Origin: Flavobacterium noncentrifugens
Lineage (GTDB): Bacteria > Bacteroidota > Bacteroidia > Flavobacteriales > Flavobacteriaceae
Assembly: GCF_900100375.1 (NCBI RefSeq)
Contig: NZ_FNEZ01000001.1
Location: forward strand, 674,394-738,393
Direction: 5' to 3'
Length of the DNA: 64,000 nucleotides
Shown here: piece after piece, positions 8,046 through 16,600 of the stretch
Layout of the letters: every line of letters begins with the position of its first letter
Position numbering within the stretch: position 1 is the first letter of the stretch
Made by a program: the position numbers and the translations under genes
The notes under the pieces: generated by a model
What the model saw: the letters and a program-made list of their open reading frames with translations, nothing else
What the model was told of the DNA's origin: nothing
Database searches by the model: none

Positions 8046-9536
8046 TTATTTGTCAGGGTTGTTCAATCGGCTGTTTCTTCGGCTGTATCCAAAATAAATT
8101 ACGAAACCAATTAATAACCATGCGATCAAACGAAGCCAGTTTGTCCAGCCCAATCCGTAGATCATCGCAAGGCATACGATCACGCCCAAAACCGGAACGA
8201 TGGGAAGTTTATAATCTGACAATGGCGCCTTAAATTCACGCTTCATATCCGGTTGTGTTTTTCTCAAAACGATCACCGAAATACAAACTAAAATAAATGC
8301 AAATAAAGTTCCGATACTCGTCATATCGCCCACAATATCTCCGGGAATGAACGCTGCGAACAATCCAACAATTACTAAAATTACAAGATTCGCTTTATAA
8401 GGCGTTTTGTATTTTGGATGCAGATGCCCGAAAGCCCGTGGCAGCAATCCGTCGTTGCCCATCGCGTAGAAAACCCTTGATTGGCCTAATAACATTACTA
8501 AAATCACAGATGTAAATCCGAATAAAATCGCCACCGTTACAAACTGCGCCAGCCACTCATAATTTGCGCCCATTGCAGACGTAATCGCATTGGCAACTGA
8601 AGCTTCTTTTCCGCCAGTCCTGAAAAATTCTACCGATTCGAGTCCGGTTAAAACGTGTGCAAACAAAATATATAAAACCGTACAAACGGCCAACGAGCCT
8701 AAAATTCCAATTGGCATATCGCGTTTCGGGTTTTTGGTTTCCTGCGCAGCCGTACTTACTGCGTCAAATCCAATGAATGCAAAGAAAACGGTTCCGGCAG
8801 CACCTAGAATACCCATAATTCCGCCAAAATGATGGCCTACGCCGTGTTCGTCTACAAACACAGAATTTTGAGGAATATAAGGTGTATGATTTGCAGGATT
8901 GATGAAGCTCCATCCGAAAATAATGATCAAAACTACAATCGCTACTTTTACAATCACGATCAATCCGTTTACAAATGCTGATTCTTTGGTTCCTCTGATC
9001 AACAACAAACTAATCACAGCCACAATAAAAAAGGCAGGTAAATTGATCATTCCGTGTTCTCCTGTTGCGGACGTTTGAAACGGCGAGTGCGAAAGCGCAT
9101 ACGGAATCGGACTCGTATGCAGCACATTGACCAGTAAATTATTGAGGTATTCGCTCCATGCGATTCCAACAGTGGCCGCACCTACGGCATATTCTAGAAT
9201 CAAATCCCAGCCAATGATCCACGCGAGCAATTCGCCCATTGTGGCATAAGTATACGTATATGCACTACCGGAAATCGGGATTGAAGAAGACAATTCGGCA
9301 TAACACAATCCTGCCAAAGCACAACCGATTGCAGCCACGATAAATCCTATGGTTACAGATGGACCGGCATTTTGCGCAGCAGCAGTTGCTGTACGAACAA
9401 ACAATCCGGCGCCAATGATCGCGCCAATTCCAAGGGCGACTAACGACCAGGCAGTCAAGGTTCTTTTTAATCCTTTTTCAGATTCTGAAGCTTCCGCAAG
9501 CAAAAGGTGAAGCGGTTTTCTTTTCCAAATAGACAT
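8046..9536 (-). CDS. APC superfamily amino acid permease (cationic-type)
   Basis: Inner-membrane amino acid transporter of 496 residues. The start LTAWSLVALGIGAIIGAGLFV is the conserved first helix of the APC family with the GIGAIIGxG substrate loop. Further helices follow throughout (for example YAVGAATVGIAWSEYLNNLL, TVFFAFIGFDAVSTAAQETKNPKRDMP, which is the conserved loop after helix 6). There are about 12-14 membrane segments. It resembles the YfnA/CAT group of cationic or branched amino acid carriers; the substrate cannot be read from sequence. Its place next to tyrosine and tryptophan catabolic genes fits amino acid uptake for catabolism, which is inference. A TATATTTG promoter box lies at 9566-9573. 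Confidence 0.93.
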   Translation of the reverse strand: MSIWKRKPLHLLLAEASESEKGLKRTLTAWSLVALGIGAIIGAGLFVRTATAAAQNAGPSVTIGFIVAAIGCALAGLCYAELSSSIPISGSAYTYTYATMGELLAWIIGWDLILEYAVGAATVGIAWSEYLNNLLVNVLHTSPIPYALSHSPFQTSATGEHGMINLPAFFIVAVISLLLIRGTKESAFVNGLIVIVKVAIVVLIIIFGWSFINPANHTPYIPQNSVFVDEHGVGHHFGGIMGILGAAGTVFFAFIGFDAVSTAAQETKNPKRDMPIGILGSLAVCTVLYILFAHVLTGLESVEFFRTGGKEASVANAITSAMGANYEWLAQFVTVAILFGFTSVILVMLLGQSRVFYAMGNDGLLPRAFGHLHPKYKTPYKANLVILVIVGLFAAFIPGDIVGDMTSIGTLFAFILVCISVIVLRKTQPDMKREFKAPLSDYKLPIVPVLGVIVCLAMIYGLGWTNWLRLIAWLLIGFVIYFGYSRRNSRLNNPDK

Positions 9537-9565
9537 ATAATTTGTTTTAAATTTGTTTGTGTTGC

Positions 9566-9573
9566 CAAATATA
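9566..9573 (-). promoter_or_regulatory. Promoter -7 box of the amino acid permease gene
   Basis: Minus strand reads TATATTTG, 29 bases before the permease ATG. Confidence 0.5.
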
Positions 9574-9618
9574 TTGTTTTTTTACAAACTCTTAACAATT
9601 ATATGAAGCTGCAGGCTG

Positions 9619-11901
9619 TTAAAACCAGAATCCGATCGCAAACCAGGCATAGCCTTTTGGAAGTTCCGGCGACCAGGAATATTTGAATTCGATGGGGCCG
9701 ATGATGCTGTCGATTCCGTAACCCAAAGCATATCCGGTATAACGCACTTTTGCAAACCAGTCGGTTGTCGTAAACAGGTTGTCTTCAACATTGGCGATGT
9801 TTGCGGCAAAATTGATGTGGTTTTTCTTGAAGATTTCGTAGTCTAATGTTAAGGTTGACCTGATGTAACTGTCACCGGAAATGCTCAGGAAATCATAGCC
9901 GTAAAATTGCTTGAAGTTGTTGACTGCATTGTAGCCATATCCGCCAAGGATAAAATCAAAAACCTGATTGCTTCCGCCGATGGAAAATCCCGCATCAGCC
10001 TGGAATTTCATCGTGGCGTGCCTGAAAAGCTTTTTAGCAAAACCAATTTCCCCTTTTGCAATGGAGAACTGCTCAAAGGTGTCGGAATAATCCGCAGCAA
10101 ATAAATATGATTGGAAATCGCCGCTGAAATACCAGCCGCGCTTCGGGAAATATTTATTGTCAAAAGAATCGAACTTGATCGATCCGAACAAACTGGTATA
10201 GGTGCTGTTTTCAAAAACCTGTTCGTTGCTTGGTAATGTACTCGATTTGACTTTGAGGTATTTCATTTCGACACCCGCGCCGAGGAGGAATTTCTGCACG
10301 AAAATCGTCTGCACATAAGCCTGGTTCGTAAAATCGGCATAATCAATATTGATCGATTCAATGCCATACTGATTCAGCAAAGCGCCATTTTGAAAATCAG
10401 TTTCGATGTTTCTGCTAAAAGCATTGTACCGCGATTTGAAGCCAAAACTCCAGTAAAAACCGTTGTCTATATAATAATCCAGGTTGTATCTGAAACTATC
10501 TCCAAGAATCACATCCACAGAAAAAATATCGTTTTTAAAGAATGTTTTCTTTTGCGTCAGATTCAGCAAAATCGCACTTTTATACAAACCATCATAATGC
10601 AGTCCGAATTTTAAAAAAGTCGTATTTGGATTTTCGGTCAGGTTGATGCACAAATCGTCATTGCCTTCATTGTTTTCGAGTGTGTAATTGATGCCACTAA
10701 AGTTCTGAGTTGCCGTTACGTTGTCCATCCCAAGCTGCAATTCATCATAAGTCACTTTCGAATCCTGCTTAAACCTTAATTTTCCAATAACATAAGAACG
10801 GGTATAATTTTCAAGCGGATTGATCGCAATGTTTTTAATGTGCAGCGTGTCGGCAAAAATTTTCGGGAATTTTTTATTGGCTTTCGTAGGGTCGCCTATG
10901 GCTTTGATCTGATCATAAACCTTCATCGCCGCTTCTTCACCTTTTTTAATGATGTCGCGGCCCTGGTCAAATGAAATCACGCTGTAATTCGTAATGTCGG
11001 GCTTGATGTAAATGTCAGTTCCCTTGACTTTTGCCTTCATTTTTTCGATCATCTGAAGGTTTGAGATCTGAACCAAAATCCGCGTCGCATCTTTCAGGGA
11101 TTTCCTGTCTTTCAAATCGTCCTGAACATCGACGCCAATGATAAAATCGGCGCCGAGTTTCTTGATTTCCTCTATTGGATAATTATTCGTCACACCGCCA
11201 TCAACAAGCAACCTTCCATCGATTTCAACCGGGGAAAATAGCGTTGGGAAAGCGCCGCTGGCCAACATTGCCTGAGGCAGATACCCTTTGTTCAGCAAAA
11301 CTTCCTCGCCGGTTTCGATATCGGTCGCGATGCACAAAAATGGAATCGGGAGTTTGTTAAAATCGCGTACATTCCGGACTTTATACGTGAGTTTATTCAA
11401 TAAATTGTAATTGTACATGCCTCGTGAAAGTGCCGTCGGGATTCCGATCCGGAGTTTATTGAACGGAAGCGTAAACGCATACAATTCGTCATTGCGCTTT
11501 TCATAAAAATTTTTCGATGCACGCGGAATAAAATCACTCAGCAATTTGTCAAAATCGGTATCATGAAATACCGAATCGATTTGTTCTGCGCTGTATCCTG
11601 ACGCATACAATCCGCCGACGATCGCGCCCATACTGGTTCCACCAATGTAACTGATCTCGACACCGGCTTTTTCGAGTACTTTTAAAACCCCGATATGTGC
11701 AAAGCCTTTGGCGCCGCCGCCGCTTAAAACGAGCCCTATTTTTGGTTTTCTGATGGAATCCTGGGCGTATGAATTTTGGAAGGAAAGAAACAAGAAGCAA
11801 GAAACGAGAATAATGTGAACGGCGCGTTTTACCGCAAGAAAAGGCGGAAAATGCGGAATCTCAAACGATTCTTTATAATTCTGCCTCAGTATTTTATTCA
11901 T
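9619..11901 (-). CDS. Patatin-like phospholipase fused to an outer-membrane beta-barrel
   Basis: Surface or periplasmic lipid hydrolase of the PlpD (type Vd) kind. The 760-residue protein has a signal peptide ending near SYAQ47, then a patatin domain: oxyanion loop GGGAKG (61-66), nucleophile elbow GTSMG (Ser90) and the catalytic DGG (Asp234). A POTRA-like segment follows around 350-420 (IKNIAINPLENYTRSYVIGKLRF), then a C-terminal BamA-like barrel ending in an aromatic residue (GYAWFAIGFWF). The ATG directly abuts the uvrC stop, so it is probably translated from the same message. Which lipids it cleaves is unknown. Confidence 0.92.
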   Translation of the reverse strand: MNKILRQNYKESFEIPHFPPFLAVKRAVHIILVSCFLFLSFQNSYAQDSIRKPKIGLVLSGGGAKGFAHIGVLKVLEKAGVEISYIGGTSMGAIVGGLYASGYSAEQIDSVFHDTDFDKLLSDFIPRASKNFYEKRNDELYAFTLPFNKLRIGIPTALSRGMYNYNLLNKLTYKVRNVRDFNKLPIPFLCIATDIETGEEVLLNKGYLPQAMLASGAFPTLFSPVEIDGRLLVDGGVTNNYPIEEIKKLGADFIIGVDVQDDLKDRKSLKDATRILVQISNLQMIEKMKAKVKGTDIYIKPDITNYSVISFDQGRDIIKKGEEAAMKVYDQIKAIGDPTKANKKFPKIFADTLHIKNIAINPLENYTRSYVIGKLRFKQDSKVTYDELQLGMDNVTATQNFSGINYTLENNEGNDDLCINLTENPNTTFLKFGLHYDGLYKSAILLNLTQKKTFFKNDIFSVDVILGDSFRYNLDYYIDNGFYWSFGFKSRYNAFSRNIETDFQNGALLNQYGIESINIDYADFTNQAYVQTIFVQKFLLGAGVEMKYLKVKSSTLPSNEQVFENSTYTSLFGSIKFDSFDNKYFPKRGWYFSGDFQSYLFAADYSDTFEQFSIAKGEIGFAKKLFRHATMKFQADAGFSIGGSNQVFDFILGGYGYNAVNNFKQFYGYDFLSISGDSYIRSTLTLDYEIFKKNHINFAANIANVEDNLFTTTDWFAKVRYTGYALGYGIDSIIGPIEFKYSWSPELPKGYAWFAIGFWF

Positions 11902-13707
11902 TTATTCTTTGGGTTTATTGTCGTTGTAAAAGTCGGTAATTTTTTTGGCTTTTGAAAGCCCGATGACTGCCGAAATGTCTTTTTCAGATGCTTCTTTCAG
12001 TCTTTTAACAGATTTGAAATGTTTAATTAACGTTTGCATCGTTTTCTCGCCAATTCCGGGAATGGTTTCCATAGACGTTTGCAGCGCATTTTTGCTGCGC
12101 TTGTCGCGATGGAACGTAATCCCGAAGCGGTGTGCTTCGTTCCGCAATTGCTGGATCACTTTTAACGTTTCCGATTTTTTATCGAGATACAGCGGAATGT
12201 TATCGCCTGGATAAAACAATTCTTCCAGCCTTTTTGCAATGCCGATAATGGCGATCTTGCCACGCAATTCGAGCGTGTCAATGCTTTTTAATGCCGATGA
12301 CAACTGCCCTTTTCCACCGTCAATGATAATTAATTGGGGCAACGGCTCGTTTTCGTCAAGCAGGCGTTTGTACCTTCTGTAAACGACTTCTTCCATCGAC
12401 GCGAAATCGTTTGGGCCTTCAACGGTTTTGATGTTGAAATGGCGGTAATCTTTTTTGCTGGGTTTTCCGTCTTTAAAAACGACGCAGGCCGCCACCGGAT
12501 TTGTCCCCTGGATGTTCGAGTTGTCAAAACATTCGATGTGCCGCGGTTCTTCGGGCAGTCGCAAATCTTTTTTCATCTGCGCCATGATGCGGTTTGTATG
12601 GCGGTCGGGATCGACGATCTGCATTTGCTTTAATTGATCGATGCGGTAAAATTTGGCATTTCGAATCGATAAATCCAGAATTTGCTTTTTGTCTCCAAGT
12701 TGCGGAACAGTGATTTTGATGTTTTCGCCCAAATCGACTTCAAACGGAACAATGACTTCGCGTGAAGTTAAATTAAAACGTTCGCGCATTTCTATGATGC
12801 CAAGTTCGAGCAGTTCCTCATCGGTTTCTTCGAGTTTTTTCTTGAGTTCCAATGTGAAGGAACGAATGACCGAACCGTGCGAAATCTGCAAAAAATTAAT
12901 ATAAGCCGCACTTTCATCCGACACGATCGAAAACACATCAACATTTGTAATTTTAGGATTTGCAACCATCGAACGCGATTGGTAATTCTCTAAAACTTCG
13001 ATTTTTTCTTTGATGCGCTGCGCCTGTTCAAATTCCATTTCAGCAGCAAAATCCCCCATTTGTTTCTTGAAATTGCGCAGGCTTTCCTTGAAATTTCCTT
13101 TTAAGATCTCACGAATGGCGTTGACTTGTTCCTGATAGGTTTCAAGCGGTTCATGGCCTTCACATGGTCCTTTGCAGTTTCCAATATGGTATTCGAGGCA
13201 CACTTTAAACTTGCCGCTTTTGATGTTATTTTCGGTCAGGTCGTAATTGCAGGTTCGCAGTGGATACAATTCCTTGATCAGGTCTAAAATCGTATGCACC
13301 GTTCTAAAACTGGTATACGGCCCGAAATACTCTGATCCGTCTTTGACCATTCTGCGTGTGGAAAATATCCGTGAAAACGGTTCTTTTTTGATACAGATCC
13401 ATGGATAGCTTTTGTCGTCACGCAGCATCACGTTGTAACGCGGCTGCAGTTTTTTGATCAGGTTGTTTTCCAATAGCAAAGCATCGGATTCACTGGTAAC
13501 GACAATGTGCTTGATCGTGACAATTTTCCTGACCATGACGCGAGTACGACCGATTTCATGCACCTTATTAAAATAAGAAAGCACACGTTTCTTCAGGTTT
13601 TTGGCCTTGCCGACGTACAGCAGCTTTTCATCCTTGTCATAATATTGATACACTCCGGGACTGTCCGGAAGGGTTTGTATCTGAAGTTCTAATGACGGGT
13701 TTTGCAT
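11902..13707 (-). CDS. uvrC: Excinuclease ABC subunit C
   Basis: Dual-incision nuclease of nucleotide excision repair, working with UvrA and UvrB. The 601-residue protein has the family domains in order: GIY-YIG nuclease (SPGVYQYYDKDEKLLYVGKA, residues about 16-90), UVR motif (EMEFEQAQRIKEKIEVLENY, about 210-240), RNase H-like endonuclease (ECFDNSNIQGTNPVAACVVF and the GPNDFASMEE block) and tandem helix-hairpin-helix at the C-terminus (IPGIGEKTMQTLIKHF). Promoter box TAACTTTG at 13722-13729, so the leader is short. Divergent from the DUF2071 gene. Confidence 0.98.
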   Translation of the reverse strand: MQNPSLELQIQTLPDSPGVYQYYDKDEKLLYVGKAKNLKKRVLSYFNKVHEIGRTRVMVRKIVTIKHIVVTSESDALLLENNLIKKLQPRYNVMLRDDKSYPWICIKKEPFSRIFSTRRMVKDGSEYFGPYTSFRTVHTILDLIKELYPLRTCNYDLTENNIKSGKFKVCLEYHIGNCKGPCEGHEPLETYQEQVNAIREILKGNFKESLRNFKKQMGDFAAEMEFEQAQRIKEKIEVLENYQSRSMVANPKITNVDVFSIVSDESAAYINFLQISHGSVIRSFTLELKKKLEETDEELLELGIIEMRERFNLTSREVIVPFEVDLGENIKITVPQLGDKKQILDLSIRNAKFYRIDQLKQMQIVDPDRHTNRIMAQMKKDLRLPEEPRHIECFDNSNIQGTNPVAACVVFKDGKPSKKDYRHFNIKTVEGPNDFASMEEVVYRRYKRLLDENEPLPQLIIIDGGKGQLSSALKSIDTLELRGKIAIIGIAKRLEELFYPGDNIPLYLDKKSETLKVIQQLRNEAHRFGITFHRDKRSKNALQTSMETIPGIGEKTMQTLIKHFKSVKRLKEASEKDISAVIGLSKAKKITDFYNDNKPKE

Positions 13708-13721
13708 GGCGCAAAGTTAGC

Positions 13722-13729
13722 AAATTGTA
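13722..13729 (-). promoter_or_regulatory. Promoter -7 box of uvrC
   Basis: Minus strand reads TAACTTTG, 14 bases before the uvrC ATG. Confidence 0.45.
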
Positions 13730-13815
13730 ACAATCAAAAGACATTCTGGAACCGCAGAGCCGAAGATTTTAACTACTTTTATGAAAAGATTTTCTGCTGC
13801 AGCAACATATTGAAA

Positions 13816-14538
13816 ATGGGAAAGATTTCAGATATTTTAAAAGATTTTACACATCGGCCATGGAAATTGCCACAAACGCCATGGCATTATTACCAGGAAT
13901 GGAACCATGTTCTGTTTTTTCACTGGGCTGTTGATCCTGAAATTTTAAAGCCATTGATTCCCGCCGGATTGGAACTTGATACTTTTGACGGAAAAGCATG
14001 GATTTCACTTGTTCCGTTTACGATGCAGAAAATCCGGCCGAAATTTTTGCCGGCGTTTTCAGCAGTTTCGGATTTTCATGAGATCAATTTGCGGACTTAT
14101 GTATCGAAAGACGGAAAATCGGGTGTTTACTTTATTAACATCGAAGCAGAAAAACATTTTTCTGCATTCTTATCGCGGAATTTATCGGGCTTGCCGTATG
14201 AAAAAGCACTGATCAAACGCAGTGAAGGAAAATACAGTTCGTCGAACGTTTTTAAGAAATTTGCTTTGGATGTGGAGTTTGCGATCAAAGAAGATGTTTC
14301 TGAGAAATCGGAACTTGAGAAATTCCTGACCGAACGATATGCTTTATTCCTGGAACGAAAAGGCAATTTGTTTCGTTATGACATTCATCACAAAGAATGG
14401 AAAATCAAAATGCTTGAAATCAAAAAATTACACCTGGATTATAAGCTTCCGGGATTGGATCTGGCGAATAAACAGCCCGATCTCGTGCACTATTCTGACG
14501 GTGTGGAAGTGGTTGCGTGGCGGAAATTGCGCGTTTAA
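13816..14538 (+). CDS. DUF2071 (YqjF-like) family protein
   Basis: Conserved protein of unknown biochemical function. The chosen start (MGKISDIL) gives 240 residues. Family marks are HRPWKLPQTPWHYYQEWNHVLFFHWAVDPEILKPLIPAGLELDTFDGKAWISLVPF near the N-terminus, followed by the RTYVSKDGKSGVYFINIEAEK strand region. Such proteins resemble acetoacetate decarboxylase-like folds, but no activity can be assigned. The frame is open further upstream to 13702, but those residues are Cys/Asn-rich, unlike the family, and overlap the uvrC promoter. The fthC gene follows 11 bases after the stop. Confidence 0.85.
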   Translation: MGKISDILKDFTHRPWKLPQTPWHYYQEWNHVLFFHWAVDPEILKPLIPAGLELDTFDGKAWISLVPFTMQKIRPKFLPAFSAVSDFHEINLRTYVSKDGKSGVYFINIEAEKHFSAFLSRNLSGLPYEKALIKRSEGKYSSSNVFKKFALDVEFAIKEDVSEKSELEKFLTERYALFLERKGNLFRYDIHHKEWKIKMLEIKKLHLDYKLPGLDLANKQPDLVHYSDGVEVVAWRKLRV

Positions 14539-14549
14539 AACAAATACTT

Positions 14550-15113
14550 ATGACAAAAAAAGAACTCCGTACCGCATATAAAAAACTGCGCCAGCAATTG
14601 TCGCAAAATGACATTGAAGAAAAAAGTCTGGCTATAGCCAATAAAATTCTGTCGCTACCCATTTGGGAACAAACATATTTTCATGTTTTCCTGCCGATTG
14701 AAGCGCACAAAGAAATCAACACCGAATTCATACTGCATTTATTATCTGGGAAAGACAAGGAAATCGTGGTTTCTAAAAGCGATTTCGAAACACGGAATAT
14801 GGAACATTTCTTACTGACCGACAATACCAAATTCGAAACAAACGATTACGGAATACCGGAGCCGCAAAACGGCCTTGAAGTGCCATCTTCAAAAATTGAT
14901 GTGGTTTTTGTGCCGCTTTTGGCGTTTGATATTTCTGGAAACCGTGTGGGTTACGGAAAAGGGTTTTATGACAAATTCCTGTCGGAATGCCGGCCGGGAA
15001 CCATTAAGATCGGGTTGTCATTTTTCCCTGCAGTGGATGCCGTTCATGACGTTTTTGAAAGCGATATCAAACTCGATTATTGCGTCACTCCGGATGAAGT
15101 ATATGCTTTTTAA
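14550..15113 (+). CDS. fthC: 5-Formyltetrahydrofolate cyclo-ligase
   Basis: ATP-dependent enzyme that converts 5-formyltetrahydrofolate to 5,10-methenyltetrahydrofolate, recycling a dead-end folate. The 187-residue protein has the N-terminal Lys/Arg helix (MTKKELRTAYKKLRQQL), the VFLPI and VFVPLLAFD strands and the signature NRVGYGKGFYDKFL. The start at 14550 fits family N-termini; the open frame to 14517 would overlap the upstream gene. It probably shares a transcript with the DUF2071 gene. Also called ygfA or yqgN. Confidence 0.94.
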   Translation: MTKKELRTAYKKLRQQLSQNDIEEKSLAIANKILSLPIWEQTYFHVFLPIEAHKEINTEFILHLLSGKDKEIVVSKSDFETRNMEHFLLTDNTKFETNDYGIPEPQNGLEVPSSKIDVVFVPLLAFDISGNRVGYGKGFYDKFLSECRPGTIKIGLSFFPAVDAVHDVFESDIKLDYCVTPDEVYAF

Positions 15114-15135
15114 ATTTAGATTACTTGTATTTTAA

Positions 15136-15241
15136 AACCATTAAGGGCATTAAGTTCATTAAGCCTGTTTTGCCTGAAAAAATTCTTTCACATCAAAGGC
15201 ATTACGTTCATCAGGACAATATCTTAATGAAATTAATGGTT
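15136..15241. repeat. Intergenic palindromic repeat, family A, copy 2
   Basis: Outer arms of 19 bases (15136-15154 and 15223-15241) match except for a 3-base block in the middle. The spacer is longer than in the other copies and contains a partial second unit (CATCAAAGGCATTACGTTCATC). It lies between the converging fthC and lspA genes. Confidence 0.7.
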
Positions 15242-15263
15242 TAATATTTTTCTAAATGTTTAA

Positions 15264-15896
15264 TTAAGCCAAACCGCTTCCATCAAAATCGATGTTGCTC
15301 TCTTCTTTGTGGAATGCTTTTTTGTTAAATACAATTAAAATTCCAACTCCGGTTGAAATCGCCATATCAGCAATGTTAAAAATGGCGTTAAAGAACTTGA
15401 ATTCCTGTCCGCCCCAAATAGGAAACCACGTTGGAAAAGTGCCATCAAATAAAGGAAAATACAGCATGTCGACTACTTTTCCGTACAATAAAGAGCCGTA
15501 AGGCTGATCTGCAAACAAGGTCGCAAGCTCGCCGTGGCTGCTGCTGAAAATGACTCCATAAAACACAGAATCGACAATATTTCCGAAAGCGCCGGCTAAA
15601 ATTAACGCGATCGCGACAATTAAATAAGGCGAACAATTTTTCCGGACTGAATCCCAAAGCCAATACCCGATGGCGACTACGGCGCACAATCTGAAAACGG
15701 TCAAAAACAATTTGCCATAAGTTCCCGGAATTTCCGTTCCCCAAGCCATGCCTTCATTTTCGATGAACAAAATCTTGAACCAGCTGAAAACAGGGTGTTC
15801 TTCGCCAAGGACAAAATTGGTCTTGATGTAGATTTTCGTTACCTGGTCTACGAGCAAGATGATGAAAATGAGCAGATAGGATTTTCTTAATGACAT
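15264..15896 (-). CDS. lspA: Lipoprotein signal peptidase (signal peptidase II)
   Basis: Inner-membrane aspartyl protease that cleaves signal peptides of prolipoproteins. The 210-residue protein has four membrane segments and the conserved blocks: LLVDQVTK in helix 1, ENEGMAWG, AGAFGNIVDSVFYG with the first catalytic Asp, and FNIADMAISTGVGIL with the second. An insertion between the two catalytic segments (residues about 125-165) makes it longer than the roughly 165 residues of E. coli LspA, as is usual in Bacteroidetes. Promoter box TACTTTTG at 15916-15923. Confidence 0.97.
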   Translation of the reverse strand: MSLRKSYLLIFIILLVDQVTKIYIKTNFVLGEEHPVFSWFKILFIENEGMAWGTEIPGTYGKLFLTVFRLCAVVAIGYWLWDSVRKNCSPYLIVAIALILAGAFGNIVDSVFYGVIFSSSHGELATLFADQPYGSLLYGKVVDMLYFPLFDGTFPTWFPIWGGQEFKFFNAIFNIADMAISTGVGILIVFNKKAFHKEESNIDFDGSGLA

Positions 15897-15915
15897 TTTT
15901 CGATAATTAGTGGCG

Positions 15916-15923
15916 CAAAAGTA
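15916..15923 (-). promoter_or_regulatory. Promoter -7 box of lspA
   Basis: Minus strand reads TACTTTTG, 19 bases before the lspA ATG. Confidence 0.5.
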
Positions 15924-16161
15924 ATAATTTAATTGAAATATAAACTGCGCTGTTCAAGAGGTTTGTATTTTATTTGGGATTTTTGTCCTGAATTTTACGA
16001 ATGGTTTTTAACCTACAAAAATCATCTTCTTAAAAGTTGTTCCATTATAGTAAATTTAAGTCACGAATTACACAAATTGTCACGCATCTTGACAAAATAA
16101 ATTTGTAAAAATTCGTTGCAAAATACAATATTTACATTCTGCAATATCTGCAAAAAAAGCT

Positions 16162-16192
16162 TAAAAAAAACGCTCCATAAAATGAAGCGTTC
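16162..16192 (-). terminator. Terminator of the ileS-TraR-like unit
   Basis: Stem AACGCT/AGCGTT (16169-16174 with 16186-16191), extended by further pairs around one mismatch, with eight T on the minus strand. 21 bases after the stop codon. Confidence 0.7.
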
Positions 16193-16212
16193 TTGTGTTT
16201 TTTGCTAAGTTA

Positions 16213-16593
16213 TTATCGCTGTAAATTCTTTGCCTCAATGCTCATTGTTGCATGAGGAACGATTTTTAAACGTTCTTTTCCGATGAGTTTTCCGGTTACT
16301 TTGCAGATGCCGTATGTTTTATTCTCTACTCTGAAAAGTGCATTTTTCAAGTCGCGGATGAATTTTTCCTGACGGATCGCCAGCTGTGAATTCGCTTCTT
16401 TAGACATCGTTTCGCTGCCTTCTTCAAATGCTTTGAACGTAGGTGACGTATCGTCGGTACCGTTGTTCAGGTCATTCATATAGGCGCTTTTTATAAGGTC
16501 TAAATCGGCTCTTGCTTTTTCAATTTTTTTCTGGATAATTTCTTTGAACTCTGCTAAGTCAGCATCTGAGTATCGTGCTACTTCATCTACCAT
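16213..16593 (-). CDS. DksA/TraR family protein lacking zinc-finger cysteines
   Basis: Small protein (126 residues) related to the RNA polymerase secondary-channel regulator DksA. It has the coiled-coil helices (FKEIIQKKIEKARADLDLIKSAY and the SQLAIRQEKFIRDLKNALFRVE segment) and the C-terminal block YGICKVTGKLIGKERLKIVPHATMSIEAK. Canonical DksA has four zinc-binding Cys in this block (C-x2-C ... C-x2-C). Here only the first remains: the second is Thr and the last pair is Ser/Ala, so zinc is probably not bound. This appears to be the usual state in related Bacteroidetes proteins, from general knowledge. The gene is 7 bases downstream of ileS and probably co-transcribed. Confidence 0.9.
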   Translation of the reverse strand: MVDEVARYSDADLAEFKEIIQKKIEKARADLDLIKSAYMNDLNNGTDDTSPTFKAFEEGSETMSKEANSQLAIRQEKFIRDLKNALFRVENKTYGICKVTGKLIGKERLKIVPHATMSIEAKNLQR

Positions 16594-16600
16594 GTTTGTT

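Larger units (their letters stand above)
15897..16212. other. Gene-free stretch between lspA and the DksA/TraR-like gene
   Basis: 316 bases without a convincing gene. It holds the lspA promoter box (15916-15923), an ACGAATTACACAAATTGTCACG segment near 16062-16083 that recalls common short flavobacterial repeats, and the terminator of the downstream-facing DksA/TraR-like gene (16162-16192). Confidence 0.6.
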
